From contig NZ_JARBHJ010000001.1 in assembly GCF_028864145.1 (NCBI RefSeq), positions 86,678-150,677 of the forward strand: a stretch of 64,000 nt of DNA. Reading direction: 5' to 3'. Below, one piece after another: positions 1 to 9,682 of the stretch. The DNA comes from Actinotignum schaalii (GTDB lineage: Bacteria; Actinomycetota; Actinomycetes; Actinomycetales; Actinomycetaceae). Position numbers and translations under genes: made by a program. Below the pieces are notes generated by a model. That model saw nothing but the letters and a program-made list of their open reading frames with translations. It searched no databases and was not told where the DNA came from. Numbering within the stretch: the stretch's first letter is position 1; every line of letters starts with the position of its first letter.

Positions 1-2
1 TG

Positions 3-1196
3 TACCTCGACGCGGTAGATAAGGCCGGGCGCGGGATCGTGGTACGTGACGGGATGACCACGGACTCTTATGCCCGTGAGGTGCTGGCCTGCCTCGGTTT
101 CGGTTCCAATCCGGTCAGCTCGGCAACCATCGGGGTGTGCGGGGGAGATTTCCCGGATGAGAAGCTTCCCTTCGCGGGTTATACCACCGCCGGGGTGCAT
201 TCGCCGGTCTATTACTTCCTGACCGCCTGGCTAGCCAAGCCCTTCACCATGCTGGGAATGGGCTTGCTGGGTAGCGCTCGCCTCACCAGCGTGCTCTGGT
301 TGGTGGTGGGTATGACGGTGCTGGCGTGGGGGATGCGCCGTGTTGGTGCCACCTGGGCGATGGCGCTCACGGTGCCGCTCCTTATCACGTCCATGCCCAC
401 GTTCCGCACCACGAATTGCTATATCACCCCGGACGCGCTCAACCTCCTTGTTGGCACCCTTATTATCTTCGGGAGTATTTTCTACGCGCGCCGGCAGTGG
501 TCAATCGGCTGGCTCATCCTCATCTCCGCGGTGGCCTGCGTGGTGAAAATGCAAAATATTTTCGCGGTGGTGGCAGCCCTCATTTTCCTGGTGTGGTACC
601 GGATACGGCCCGGCCACGGCTGGGGTAAGAAAGCCGCTGCTGATCCCGCTAAGCTGCCGCGCTGGTGGGAAATTGGTGCCCTCGGGTTGGTCTCCGCGAT
701 AGCAGGCGGTGCCTGGCTGGTTATTCGCACGTTCATTCCGGTGGCACGCCCGGATATTGTGGTGGATCCTACCGGGGCGCTTGATCTTCGTCAGTTGCCC
801 TATATGACCGATGATGCGCTTCAAATTATTTTCGCTGGCATTGGCGGGACTTCCGAGCAATATCCGAAATCACCCTTCGCGAGTGTGGTGCTCTGGCTGG
901 GAATTACCGCCATTGTAAGCGTGGCCTGGATCCTGGAACGTCACTCCACTTTGGCGCAGCGTTTCTGCCAGGCAGCCGCGGTTTCTTTCCTCGGCATCGC
1001 TCCGGCGGTGGTGCTCGGGTTCAATATTCTTTCCGGCTCACTCACCTTTATGCAGCACCGCTACGGGATGGTTCTTATCCCGCTCTTCTGCGCCGCTGCC
1101 GCCTGGATCAAGCTGCGCCACTCCGTGACCTGGGGTTTGGCGCTCCTCACCGCCTGCGTATATGGATACGCCCTCATTATTCCCTCGGCAACGTAG
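3..1196 (+). CDS. DUF2142-like polytopic membrane protein, 5' end outside window
   Basis: The frame is open from base 3, so the N-terminus probably lies upstream; the first internal start codon is a GTG at 39. The visible part has an extracytoplasmic-looking loop with two cysteines, then a pattern YTTAGVHSPVYYFLT and about eight to nine hydrophobic segments. The HSPVYYFLT motif matches the HPPLYY / NYPPLYY motif in the other large membrane proteins of this locus (starts near 16765, 18361, 20082 and 51808), so it looks like a member of the same DUF2142-type, GT-C-like family. Such proteins are thought to use lipid-linked sugars, but the substrate is unknown. It converges on the fusion glycosyltransferase that ends at 1327. 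Family membership is fairly sure; function is not. Confidence 0.7.
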   Translation, partial: YLDAVDKAGRGIVVRDGMTTDSYAREVLACLGFGSNPVSSATIGVCGGDFPDEKLPFAGYTTAGVHSPVYYFLTAWLAKPFTMLGMGLLGSARLTSVLWLVVGMTVLAWGMRRVGATWAMALTVPLLITSMPTFRTTNCYITPDALNLLVGTLIIFGSIFYARRQWSIGWLILISAVACVVKMQNIFAVVAALIFLVWYRIRPGHGWGKKAAADPAKLPRWWEIGALGLVSAIAGGAWLVIRTFIPVARPDIVVDPTGALDLRQLPYMTDDALQIIFAGIGGTSEQYPKSPFASVVLWLGITAIVSVAWILERHSTLAQRFCQAAAVSFLGIAPAVVLGFNILSGSLTFMQHRYGMVLIPLFCAAAAWIKLRHSVTWGLALLTACVYGYALIIPSAT

Positions 1197-1223
1197 CACA
1201 TTGCCGCAACGCAGCAGCTGATC

Positions 1224-1277
1224 ATGCCGGCGGCATGAGGGATGCCCGCGGAACGCACCGAGCGATCCGCGGGCATC
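1224..1277. terminator. Bidirectional hairpin terminator between convergent genes
   Basis: A 12-bp perfect inverted repeat (GATGCCCGCGGA at 1241-1252 with TCCGCGGGCATC at 1266-1277) follows a smaller ATGCC/GGCAT hairpin at 1224-1236. It lies between two convergent genes and has no long T-run. Confidence 0.65.
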
Positions 1278-1306
1278 TGTGCACCTTCCTCAGACGCACG
1301 AGGGGC

Positions 1307-1333
1307 GACTAGGTGGACTAGGTGAACTAGATG
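1307..1333. repeat. 9-bp tandem repeat over a stop codon
   Basis: GACTAGGTG occurs at 1307-1315 and 1316-1324, followed by AACTAGATG at 1325-1333. The stop codon of the minus-strand glycosyltransferase (CTA at 1327-1329) lies in the third unit. Because the period is 9, every unit puts a TAG in frame. Confidence 0.85.
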
Positions 1334-3774
1334 TACTTGCGCAGCCGGGACTTCACCTTCGAGGCCAGCACCTTCGGGCCGCCGGTACGCAGGTAATCCA
1401 CCACGAGTTTGAGATCACGCATCGGGTTGAAACCGGGGTCGATAAAGCCGAGCATGGTTCCCGGCACATCGTCCCCGGCGCGGAAAGCCACATCCGCAGC
1501 CCGGCGTGGATGCCGGCAGAACTCCAGCAGCGGAGCCAGCGCCCGATCCCAGTGGAACTGCTGGGCGAAACCGGCAATATTCGCACGCGCGCGAGCCGCT
1601 GCGGCGTCGTCGTACAGCAGTGTTTCGAGCGCGGCGGCGAGGGCCTCCACGTCGCGCGGGGGTACCGAGATGCCGATGCCTTCGCTATCGAGGGCATTCC
1701 CGAAAGAATCCCCGCTGGTCGCCACGATCGGCAGCCCGGCCCACAGGTAGTCGAGGATACGGGTACGGAAAGAGAATTGGGTTTCCACGTGCTCGAAATG
1801 GGTGGAGACTCCCACGTTCGCATCAAGCAGGTAGTTCTGGCGCTCGTGGTAGGGAACCCAATCGTGGTTGAAGAACACGTGCCGGTTCGTCAGGCCCAGC
1901 TCATCGGCCAGGGCCACCGCTTCGGAAGCGACCCGCATGGCCGGTACCCCCGGATTCGGGTGTTTCATCCCCAGGAAGTAGAGGCGCACGTCGCTATGGG
2001 TGCGGGAAAGTTGCGCCACCGCGCGAATGAGGGAGAGCGGGTCGAACCAGTTATAGACCCCGCCGCCCCAGAGAATCACCTTGTCATCCATACCGATGCC
2101 GGGAACCTTCCCGCGGATGGCGTGCTCGGTTTGCCGGGGGGCTTCTTCGCCCAGACCGAAAGGCGCAATATCGATAAGGCTGCGCACATCCGCGTTGTCG
2201 GGAAGGACATTGCGGTTGATGCGGCCCATACTCGCCAGCTGCCCCAGCCAGAAATTGCGCTGTTTATCCGAGGCGCACAGGAATTTATCGGCGCGAGCCA
2301 GCTGCCGGTTGAGCACGCCGGTCACCCCGGTGATGGAACGTTCGCGGCCCTCCGGCCCCTGGTCGCGGGCCTGTTCGAGCTGCTCGAGGTGCATGGGATC
2401 GTAAATATCGGCCACGATGATCTTTTCCGAGCTCATGAGCCACGGGGCGCTTTCCAGCAGGAACCCCTGGAAAATAATGACGTCCGCCCAGTCGGTGCAG
2501 GCGCGCAGGGTATCGGTATCGCCATTGTGGATCTCGAAAGCCTGGGGTACCACCTTCCCTACGCCGGCTGTGGAGCACAGCCGTACCGGGTGTTCGAGCG
2601 CCAGGCGGGTACACATTTCCCAGGCGCGGATAGCCGGCCCGGCCATTTTCTCCCCGATGGGTTCGCCAGTCACCACCAGCACCTTCGCCTGCCCGGAGAA
2701 ACGCTTGGCAATCCCGAAGAAACGCGCTAGCGCCTCGTGGAGGTCCAGGTAGCGGGGGAGCGGGTAGGCCGGCTCCATAGCATTACGCATGAGAGTGATG
2801 ATTTCCGCGTCTGACTTTTTACGCCCGGCCTGGATTTCCCGGCGCGATTCGACCAGAGAAGGCAGAATATCGCGGAAATACGACACCGCGTAGGGCGAGG
2901 TGGCCGCCATCTTCGTGATGGTGCCCTCCGCGGCGCGGTAAGAATCCGGGCCGCGGCGCGCCTCCACCTCACTGCGTTCGGCGCTGCGTTCGAGTGCAAA
3001 AGCGAGGGCCGGGGCGAAAACCGTGCGCAGCAGATCATCCCCGAGATTCTTATACAAGCAGGCCAGCGCATTGCGTTCCAGGAAATACGTTTCGCGGAAA
3101 TTCCCAAACTTTTTCATGGTGACGTGGTGGCGGTGGTAGGCCACCGACTCGGGCACATAACGCACATCGTATCCGGCCAGATTGGCACGCCACCCGAAAT
3201 CAGCATCCTCGTAGAACATGAAGTAACGGTCATCGAAACCGCCCAGTTCCTCGAAAACGTGGCGCGGCACAAACATGGCGGCCCCGGTGGGGAAGAGCAC
3301 ATTCTTCGGGGTATCCCAGGCGCCGGTATCCTCGCGTTCCGCCTCGCGCTTGTAGCCCATGCCGAACCACGTCATCGAGGAATCCACGAAATCGATCTTG
3401 TCACCCTCCCAGGTGAGCACCTTCGATGCCACGCACCCGACCTTCGGATCCGCCTCGATGGCCTCCACCGCGGCGCGAATCCACTTCTTACCGGGCCGGG
3501 CATCATTATTGAGGAAGGCCACGATCTCCCCGCGCGAATGCTCCACCCCAAAGTTACAGCCCCCGGTAAAGCCCAGGTTGGCACCCGATTGCAGGACCTG
3601 GCAGTCGGGCAACTGCGCGCGCAGGCGCTCGAAAGAACCATCCCCGGAATTATTATCGACGACGACGATCTCCAGATCCTGCGCGGGCCAGTCACATTCA
3701 CGCAGGTAGCGCGCGGCGGCAATCGTATCCTCCGCCCCGCGGAAATTGACAAGAATAACGGAAACAGAGGTCAC
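1327..3774 (-). CDS. GT2-GT4 fusion glycosyltransferase
   Basis: The protein has 815 aa and two catalytic modules. Residues 4-240 are a GT-A (GT2) domain: SVILVNFRG at the start, VVVDNNS at 37-43, the DxD-like FLNNDA at 87-92, and the acceptor-loop motif EDADFGWR at 189-196. Residues about 365-770 are a GT-B (GT4) domain, with KIIVADIYDP at 451-460, ARADKFLCAS from 493, and a C-terminal FRTRILDYLWAGLPIVAT motif typical of the nucleotide-sugar-binding half. No membrane segment is obvious, so it is probably cytosolic and adds two sugars in succession to a lipid-linked glycan. Its GTG start overlaps the stop of the upstream 507-aa gene by 4 bp (GTGA), so translation is probably coupled. Sugar specificity cannot be read from sequence. 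Confidence 0.88.
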   Translation of the reverse strand: MTSVSVILVNFRGAEDTIAAARYLRECDWPAQDLEIVVVDNNSGDGSFERLRAQLPDCQVLQSGANLGFTGGCNFGVEHSRGEIVAFLNNDARPGKKWIRAAVEAIEADPKVGCVASKVLTWEGDKIDFVDSSMTWFGMGYKREAEREDTGAWDTPKNVLFPTGAAMFVPRHVFEELGGFDDRYFMFYEDADFGWRANLAGYDVRYVPESVAYHRHHVTMKKFGNFRETYFLERNALACLYKNLGDDLLRTVFAPALAFALERSAERSEVEARRGPDSYRAAEGTITKMAATSPYAVSYFRDILPSLVESRREIQAGRKKSDAEIITLMRNAMEPAYPLPRYLDLHEALARFFGIAKRFSGQAKVLVVTGEPIGEKMAGPAIRAWEMCTRLALEHPVRLCSTAGVGKVVPQAFEIHNGDTDTLRACTDWADVIIFQGFLLESAPWLMSSEKIIVADIYDPMHLEQLEQARDQGPEGRERSITGVTGVLNRQLARADKFLCASDKQRNFWLGQLASMGRINRNVLPDNADVRSLIDIAPFGLGEEAPRQTEHAIRGKVPGIGMDDKVILWGGGVYNWFDPLSLIRAVAQLSRTHSDVRLYFLGMKHPNPGVPAMRVASEAVALADELGLTNRHVFFNHDWVPYHERQNYLLDANVGVSTHFEHVETQFSFRTRILDYLWAGLPIVATSGDSFGNALDSEGIGISVPPRDVEALAAALETLLYDDAAAARARANIAGFAQQFHWDRALAPLLEFCRHPRRAADVAFRAGDDVPGTMLGFIDPGFNPMRDLKLVVDYLRTGGPKVLASKVKSRLRKYI

Positions 3775-5294
3775 TTGCGTTCTCCCTTGAGAGTGGTTGC
3801 CAGGCCGCGCAGCACGCGGCGCAGATGGGGATGCTTGCGGGCGCCGGACTTACCGGGCTCCTCGTAGAGCTGGGTGGTGCCCACCCGTTCATAGGCGTGA
3901 ATCGGGGAGCGCAGTGCGGCGAGGGCCGCCGCAATACCGCCGTTTTCTTGGGCGACGAGGCTGGTGAGAGAGTGATCGTCGTCGTACGTATTTTGATCGA
4001 GGCGATAGTTCCCGGACAGGGCCCCGAGCACAAAATCACGCTGGGCGGTATCCGCGGTGATCAAGCGGTCCGCAATACTGAGCGTTTCGTTGAGAACGCT
4101 GGCGTTCGCCCCCAGGCTCTCCGTGCCGGTCACCCCCACCCAATCGGTGCGGACCATCGCCGTGAGGTTCGCGGTGGTGACATCAGCGATGATCACCCCG
4201 TGGTTCCCGCTCCACGGGACGGCACGGGCCGGCAGGTTGAGAATATAGGTCACCGCAATTGTGGCGACGGCGCTGCCAATATCGCGGCGGGCCGGTTGGA
4301 ACGGTGCGGTGGGGTCGACACTCCGCTCGCTCAGCTCTCTGCTTTCCGGATCCCACAGGTAAAGCGGCTCGGGAATTTCAGCGGCGATCCGGGCGAAACG
4401 GGCACGGGCCGCGGTATCGGAACCGGCCACCGCGAAAGCGATGCTCGGCTCATGATCGCGGCGCACATCCGCGAAAGCCATGTCCAGGAACTCCCGTTCG
4501 GAGGCGGGGATGCCGGCGCTGGCCCACACCAGGTCAAGGAAATCAGCCACATGGGGCAGGCGGCGGTCCGGGATACGGGCAGCGCCAAGAGCCGCTTCAT
4601 TGCGGCTTTCCAAGCCGGCTAGGGAGGCAGCCCAGTCCCGCACCACCTGGGCCCCGCCGAAAGTGGTGGAGGGGATCTGGAGCGTTGGTACGTCGTCGTT
4701 CCCGGGGCGGCGGGCAAGATCGAGGGCCGCGGTATCTACCCCGGAGCTGCGGATCGGGTGATCGATGAGTGCGAGGAAAAGCGGGGCGAGGAATTCCAGC
4801 TGGTAGGCCGGAGAAAGATTCTTCGTGAGGATACGCAGGTAGTCCACGGTATCCAGATCGGGGATGCCGGCTTCGAGGAGCGGGGTAGCACGCTGCTCAC
4901 CGGGCACCCCGGCGGCGCTCAGGCGCCACTGGGCATCCACGGCCAGGGCCGGAAGCGTAAAAGCGGTATCGAGGCCGCCGCACAGGTGCAGCGCCCGCGA
5001 ATCGAAGGTGTAGACCGGGGCGGGAACCGCGAGGACACCGCGGGACTCGGATGCGTTCGGCTCTTCGGAACGCGGGGCACCCCACGCGGTATTGCGCCCC
5101 GGGGTGGCAAGGAGCTGCGCGAGAGCTGTTTTCGTCACAGCACCGGGATCGGTCACCACCGCGGTCACCGTTTCCCCTGCTGTGAGATCCGCGCGCGGGG
5201 CGGGCTGGCCCGCAATGAGCTCCGCAACACGGTAGGGGAGGGCGCGCGCTAAAGCCGGCCCGGCTCCGGCGGGAACAAGAACACAAACACTCAT
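3771..5294 (-). CDS. Degenerate GT4-like protein of unknown function
   Basis: No standard family is recognised for this 507-aa protein as a whole. Residues 366-447 align by eye with residues 450-534 of the fusion glycosyltransferase encoded just downstream. VIIADV matches IIVADI, ADRLITADTAQRDFVLG matches ADKFLCASDKQRNFWLG, and the following NYRLDQNTYDDD matches RINRNVLPDN. The similarity stops there, and the C-terminal half of a GT4, which binds the nucleotide sugar, is absent; only about 60 residues with a basic tail remain. The N-terminal 350 residues are unlike a GT2. It may be an inactive partner or scaffold for its neighbour, with which it is translationally coupled (4-bp overlap). The ATG at 5294 follows GGAGGA by 12 bases. 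Confidence 0.7.
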   Translation of the reverse strand: MSVCVLVPAGAGPALARALPYRVAELIAGQPAPRADLTAGETVTAVVTDPGAVTKTALAQLLATPGRNTAWGAPRSEEPNASESRGVLAVPAPVYTFDSRALHLCGGLDTAFTLPALAVDAQWRLSAAGVPGEQRATPLLEAGIPDLDTVDYLRILTKNLSPAYQLEFLAPLFLALIDHPIRSSGVDTAALDLARRPGNDDVPTLQIPSTTFGGAQVVRDWAASLAGLESRNEAALGAARIPDRRLPHVADFLDLVWASAGIPASEREFLDMAFADVRRDHEPSIAFAVAGSDTAARARFARIAAEIPEPLYLWDPESRELSERSVDPTAPFQPARRDIGSAVATIAVTYILNLPARAVPWSGNHGVIIADVTTANLTAMVRTDWVGVTGTESLGANASVLNETLSIADRLITADTAQRDFVLGALSGNYRLDQNTYDDDHSLTSLVAQENGGIAAALAALRSPIHAYERVGTTQLYEEPGKSGARKHPHLRRVLRGLATTLKGERK

Positions 5295-5600
5295 GACTGC
5301 CTATCATCCTCCGCGGGGCGGCAAGCGCGGCTCACGTAGCCGCGGCGGCTCGCGGGTGAAACTTACTTTCTCTATCGTACAAGGCGACGCGAGCTAGCGC
5401 TGACATCACGCCGCAGGGCCTGCTACCGGAGGAGTGCGCGCTTCGGCGCGCGGCCCGGTGCGTGGCGCGGCACGTGTGCTGGTACGCGGCCCGGCGCGCG
5501 GAGCGGCCCGCAGCTGGGTAATATGAGACAGATAGGTGCATGCGCGCGGCTAGCCCGGGTGGGTAGTGAGAAGCGCGAATGCCGGTAGGAAAGGTCGGGT
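5295..5600. other. Divergent intergenic region with GC-rich imperfect repeats
   Basis: These 306 bases separate the minus-strand glycosyltransferase pair from wzm. No convincing gene is present. Imperfect GC-rich repeats built on CGCGGCCCGG occupy about 5445-5512. A TAATAT at 5519-5524 could be a -10 element for wzm, with no good -35. Confidence 0.5.
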
Positions 5601-6527
5601 ATGGCAACAGGGCGCGAACGCGAGGTGGGTCCCGAGGCGCAGGCACGCTTCGAAAAACTCGCCGGCCAGGATCTCACGCGCGTGGCTATTGACACCGGGT
5701 TCTTTAGCGGGTGGCGGGCTTCCATCCGCGATATTCTCGCGCATCGCCACCTTCTCGGCCTGCTCACCCGGCGGGAGCTCAAGGCACGCTACAAGGATTC
5801 GGTGCTCGGCTACGTGTGGACCCTGGTACGCCCACTTATCAACCTGCTCATCTACTACTTCGCCATCGGCAAGGTATTGGGCGCCGAACGTGCCATCCCC
5901 GATTTCGCCATCTATGTTTTCGCCGGGCTCACCGCCTGGGGGCTTTTTTCCCAGATCGTGGCGGCCTCCACCGGTGCGATCGTGAGTAATTCCGGGATCG
6001 TCAAAAAGGTGTATCTCCCGCGCGAAATCTTCCCGCTCTCCGCGGCCGGTGCCGCCTTCGTGGACTTCCTCTCTCAGCTGGCCATTTTGGTGTGCGGGGC
6101 CCTTATTATCCGCGGGGTGCCGTGGGGGAGTACCCTCATCTACTTCCCGATCTCCCTGGCCGTGGTGGTGGTGTGGGCGGTGGCCTTCGGGCTTTTCCTC
6201 TCCGCCGCGAATGTTTACCTGCGGGATGTGCAATACCTCGTGGAAGTTATTCTCCTCATCGGTTTCTGGCTGACCCCTTCGGTGTACTCCTTCGCGATGA
6301 TTGCCGGAGCAGCCCCCGGTTGGATGATCAACCTCTATCTCCTCAACCCCACCTCGGTGGCGGTTATGGGCTTCCAGCATTCCTTCTGGGCGGCCGGGCA
6401 GGGCGCTCTGCTGCCCTCCCATCTCCTCAGCCGCCTGGGAATCTTCCTTATTATTGGGCTGGTGCTGCTCTGGCTCGCACAGCGCTACTTCGCCCGCATG
6501 CAACGTAATTTCGCGCAGGAACTCTAA
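5601..6527 (+). CDS. wzm: ABC-2 type polysaccharide export permease
   Basis: This is the transmembrane subunit (308 aa) of a two-component polysaccharide exporter. A cytoplasmic N-terminal stretch of about 50 residues contains RDILAHRHLLGLLTRRELKARYKDS, here shown only as the usual coupling-helix region before the first membrane span; the motif LKARYKDSVLGYVW is characteristic of this permease family. Six hydrophobic segments follow, and the length is typical. The ATG has GGAAAGG upstream. The ATP-binding subunit starts 24 bp downstream, so the pair is an operon. It probably exports the undecaprenyl-linked glycan made by the flanking glycosyltransferases. Confidence 0.92.
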   Translation: MATGREREVGPEAQARFEKLAGQDLTRVAIDTGFFSGWRASIRDILAHRHLLGLLTRRELKARYKDSVLGYVWTLVRPLINLLIYYFAIGKVLGAERAIPDFAIYVFAGLTAWGLFSQIVAASTGAIVSNSGIVKKVYLPREIFPLSAAGAAFVDFLSQLAILVCGALIIRGVPWGSTLIYFPISLAVVVVWAVAFGLFLSAANVYLRDVQYLVEVILLIGFWLTPSVYSFAMIAGAAPGWMINLYLLNPTSVAVMGFQHSFWAAGQGALLPSHLLSRLGIFLIIGLVLLWLAQRYFARMQRNFAQEL

Positions 6528-6551
6528 AAGAAAGGCGAGGCAAGGATTCTC

Positions 6552-7799
6552 ATGTCACGTCCCGACGTCATTCAAGTTGATGGAGTTTCGAAGAAATTTA
6601 TCGTCCACAAAGATAAATCCCTCAAGGAACGCCTGGTTAACGCCGCACGTTCACGCACCCACGCGGAAGAATACTGGGCGCTCAAGAATGTCTCCTTCAG
6701 CGTGGCTGCCGGAGAATCGGTGGGCCTGGTGGGTGCGAACGGTTCGGGTAAATCCACCCTTCTCAAAGTGATCGGCGGGATCCTCACTCCCGATGCCGGG
6801 CAGGTGCGCACCCGGGGGCGCATGGCGGCGCTCCTAGAACTGGGTGCCGGTTTCCACCCCGACCTGACCGGTATGGAAAATATTTATCTCAACGCTTCTA
6901 TCCTGGGGCTTTCTGAAGCGGAGATCGATGCCCAGCTCGATTCGATTATTGAGTTTTCGGGGATCCGGGATTTCATCCACACCCAGGTGAAGTTCTATTC
7001 CTCGGGGATGTACGTGCGCTTGGCTTTTGCGGTGGCGGTGCATTCGGATCCCGATATCCTCCTCGTGGACGAAGTGCTCGCGGTGGGCGATGAGCCTTTC
7101 CAGAAGAAGTGCATGGAGAAGATTCGCCAATTCCAGCGCGAGGGGCGCTCCATTATTCTGGTTTCACATTCCGCGGCGCAGGTCATCGAGGTGTGTGATC
7201 GCGCCGTCGTTCTGGATAAAGGCGCCATGGTCATGGTGGGGGACGTGCGCGACGCGATGTCTCGCCTCCACCAGGGCTACCAGGCCCAAATGCTGGCTGA
7301 ACTGGCCGCGAAGAACGGCGGGGTGCTCACCGCGGTGGATACCCACCCGTGCAGTATTGAGAACGCCGCGATTGTGGACGGGGTGCGCACCTCCGATGAT
7401 GGGCTCTTCGTGCATATTAGCGGTGACACCATGCGCATCGCCTTTGATCTGGTGGCCCATGAGCCTTTGCATGATTATGGCGTGGTGGTGGAAATCGCCA
7501 CGATGAACGAGGGCACCCCGGTTTTCGGGATGTCGAGCCGCCGCCTCCAACTTCCCCTGCCACCCATCACGGACCGGGAAACTATCATGGTTGTTCTTCC
7601 CGACCTGCCGATTGGGGAGGGCGATTACATTGTTAATCTTGCGATTCTCAACAGTGCGGATATTGAAATCGAGCGGCGTAATAGCGTTGCGCTCTTCACC
7701 ACCAAATCCGATGGCATGACCACGGGATTCGTCAAAACCTTCCCCGAAGTCTATGTTCATAATGTTAAGATCGAGGCGGGGAGCGCAACGAGCCACTAA
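6552..7799 (+). CDS. wzt: ABC exporter ATP-binding protein with C-terminal glycan-binding domain
   Basis: A 415-aa ATPase partner of wzm. The nucleotide-binding domain (about residues 1-245) has Walker A GANGSGKST, the signature region HTQVKFYSSGMYVRLAFA (SSGM replaces the usual LSGG, as is normal in polysaccharide exporters), and Walker B DILLVDEVLAVGD followed by the switch histidine in LVSHS. Residues about 265-415 form a beta-rich domain like the Wzt C-terminal module, which in O-antigen systems recognises the finished chain before export. AAGGA lies about 10 bases before the ATG. The next gene, a membrane protein, starts 44 bp downstream in the same direction. Confidence 0.92.
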   Translation: MSRPDVIQVDGVSKKFIVHKDKSLKERLVNAARSRTHAEEYWALKNVSFSVAAGESVGLVGANGSGKSTLLKVIGGILTPDAGQVRTRGRMAALLELGAGFHPDLTGMENIYLNASILGLSEAEIDAQLDSIIEFSGIRDFIHTQVKFYSSGMYVRLAFAVAVHSDPDILLVDEVLAVGDEPFQKKCMEKIRQFQREGRSIILVSHSAAQVIEVCDRAVVLDKGAMVMVGDVRDAMSRLHQGYQAQMLAELAAKNGGVLTAVDTHPCSIENAAIVDGVRTSDDGLFVHISGDTMRIAFDLVAHEPLHDYGVVVEIATMNEGTPVFGMSSRRLQLPLPPITDRETIMVVLPDLPIGEGDYIVNLAILNSADIEIERRNSVALFTTKSDGMTTGFVKTFPEVYVHNVKIEAGSATSH

Positions 7800-7843
7800 C
7801 CGCGTTCGCGGCCACCACGCTCCCGCGAACAGAGGGGAACCAC

Positions 7844-9682
7844 GTGCCAGTTATCGATGCCCAAGCGCGCAGCGCTCCGCTGCGGTGGCGCACCCGTGGC
7901 TTCGCGGGCCTGGGCGCTCTCCTCTATTCCCTCGCCCTGTCGTTTATCTACGGTGTGAACGCGTGGGCCATCGGCCCGGTGCACGCCTGGGTGGCCGACC
8001 TTGGGCGCCTGCAATGCGGAACTGAGTTTCCGCGCCTGTACCTGCAAGAAGGGCGCTGCCCCACCATCGGTTTTCCGGAAGGGACAGCCACGGTCAACGG
8101 CGGTATTTTTAGCCGCGCGGCCACCTTCTTTTCATTAATATTTCCCGGCGACGCCGCCGCAACGCTCTCTGCGTGGTACCTCATCTGGATCGTCCTGGCA
8201 CTGGTGGGCGCCTACGGGCTGTTCTTCTGGCTCACGGCGCACCGCCTGATCGCGGCACTGGCTGCCGCGGTATGGATGATCAACCCGTCCCTTATCGGAA
8301 TGGGGAATTTTGGTACCACCTTCTGGGGCGCTCTCCTTCTACCCGCCACCATCTACGTGGGCACGGTGCTGCTGCGTTTCTGGCTGCAGCCGCCCTGGTG
8401 GCGCCGGCTTCTTGCCGGAGCCGGTTGGTGCGGGGTTCTTACCTGGGCTGTTTTCCTTGATGGTTATTCTTTCGTCATGCTCGGCTTCACCGCTGGGGTG
8501 GTGGTTATTGTGCTACCGCTGCTGCGCGGGCGTAGCGGTCTGCGGGATGCCGGTCTGGGCTTTGTCTATATGTCGGTTGCCAGCGCAGTTGCGCTAGTGG
8601 TCTATTACCGCAGCGCCGGTGGTGCCCTGGCCGGCATGGGTACCAGCGAAGATTTCTTCCGCTCCATGGGAGTGGATGTAGCTACCACGATTATCCCCAC
8701 CTCGAGCGTATGGTGGGCCGACCTCCTCGGAATTGGGCTGGATGCGGATGTGCTGTGGGGAGACGGCACCAACGTCCGCTGGAATTACATCGGTATCGCG
8801 GCCTTGGTGCTGCTCGTTTGTGTGCTGGTCTGGGCGCGCGGGCCACGCCGCTACGTGCTGCTCTGGGCTTGCGTGGCGCTGGTGGCCTTTGTTATCGCCC
8901 TGGGGCCCTCGCTGAAATGGTGGGAGATCCGCGGTCCGCTGACCCCGCCGATCCAGGTGAGCGACTACCTGATGCCCCGCTCGGAGGCCGTGTGGACTTT
9001 CCCGTGGGCACCGCTGTATGAGGAGCTCCCGGGGCTCGATCTCATGCGGGCGATCTACCGCTGGATGCTGGTGGTCCGCCTGGCTCTTCTCGCGGCGCTC
9101 GCGAGCGGTATCAGCGCATTGGTGCGCAGCGAAGCGCGCGGCAGCTGGAGGCGGGTAGCCTGCGGAGTTTTAGCCACGCTGGCTGTGGTGGGCTCCGCCC
9201 CGAACTTCGCCGGCCTAGCGGTAGGGGCCAGCTACCGTGCCACCCATCTTGAGGCACTTATCGGTGAGATTCCGGAAAAACTTGATGCGGCTCTGCCGGA
9301 CGATGCCGTGGTGGCTTTCAGTTCCCCGGTATCAGGCGGTAATGATTTCCTAGCCGGGGTGCTCGCGAGCGAGTCTGACCTGGTCCTCTACAACACCTTC
9401 GGAGATAAAGATGTGGCCCGGGCCCGCGAAAACTGGACCCCGGAAATGCAGGATGTCATCGGTTCGCACGTGAACTTTGGGCATTCGGTGTGGCAGGTGC
9501 TCTACACCGGGCAGGTGCAAGCGGTTATCATCCCGAATTTTGATTTACGGTGGGGAATTGAACAGGGGTCCACGGATACTTTTGCCGCGGAGGCGCAAGC
9601 GTTGCGTGAACAAATTGCGTCCGATCCGCGCCTGCGGGTGGAACCCCATAAGGATTTCACCATCGTGACGCTCGCGGAATAG
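7844..9682 (+). CDS. Large polytopic membrane protein, GT-C-like
   Basis: The 612-aa protein has about 12 to 13 hydrophobic segments in residues 20-455 and a soluble C-terminal domain of about 150 residues. A long first loop carries two cysteines (LQCGTEF, GRCPTIGFP) and an FPEGT motif like that seen in YfhO/GT-C-type membrane glycosyltransferases. It has no recognisable DUF2142 PDE motif. The GTG start follows GAGGGGAACC. It sits directly behind wzm-wzt and may transfer or modify a sugar on the outer face of the membrane. Substrate and activity are unknown. Confidence 0.7.
   Translation: MPVIDAQARSAPLRWRTRGFAGLGALLYSLALSFIYGVNAWAIGPVHAWVADLGRLQCGTEFPRLYLQEGRCPTIGFPEGTATVNGGIFSRAATFFSLIFPGDAAATLSAWYLIWIVLALVGAYGLFFWLTAHRLIAALAAAVWMINPSLIGMGNFGTTFWGALLLPATIYVGTVLLRFWLQPPWWRRLLAGAGWCGVLTWAVFLDGYSFVMLGFTAGVVVIVLPLLRGRSGLRDAGLGFVYMSVASAVALVVYYRSAGGALAGMGTSEDFFRSMGVDVATTIIPTSSVWWADLLGIGLDADVLWGDGTNVRWNYIGIAALVLLVCVLVWARGPRRYVLLWACVALVAFVIALGPSLKWWEIRGPLTPPIQVSDYLMPRSEAVWTFPWAPLYEELPGLDLMRAIYRWMLVVRLALLAALASGISALVRSEARGSWRRVACGVLATLAVVGSAPNFAGLAVGASYRATHLEALIGEIPEKLDAALPDDAVVAFSSPVSGGNDFLAGVLASESDLVLYNTFGDKDVARARENWTPEMQDVIGSHVNFGHSVWQVLYTGQVQAVIIPNFDLRWGIEQGSTDTFAAEAQALREQIASDPRLRVEPHKDFTIVTLAE

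Noticed and set aside
1279-2730. A 483-codon plus-strand frame opposite the GT2-GT4 fusion
   Set aside because: The minus-strand glycosyltransferase motifs are unambiguous; this frame has no family features.
5445-5512. GC-rich repeats before wzm as an insertion element
   Set aside because: They are short and imperfect, with no terminal inverted repeats, target duplication or transposase.
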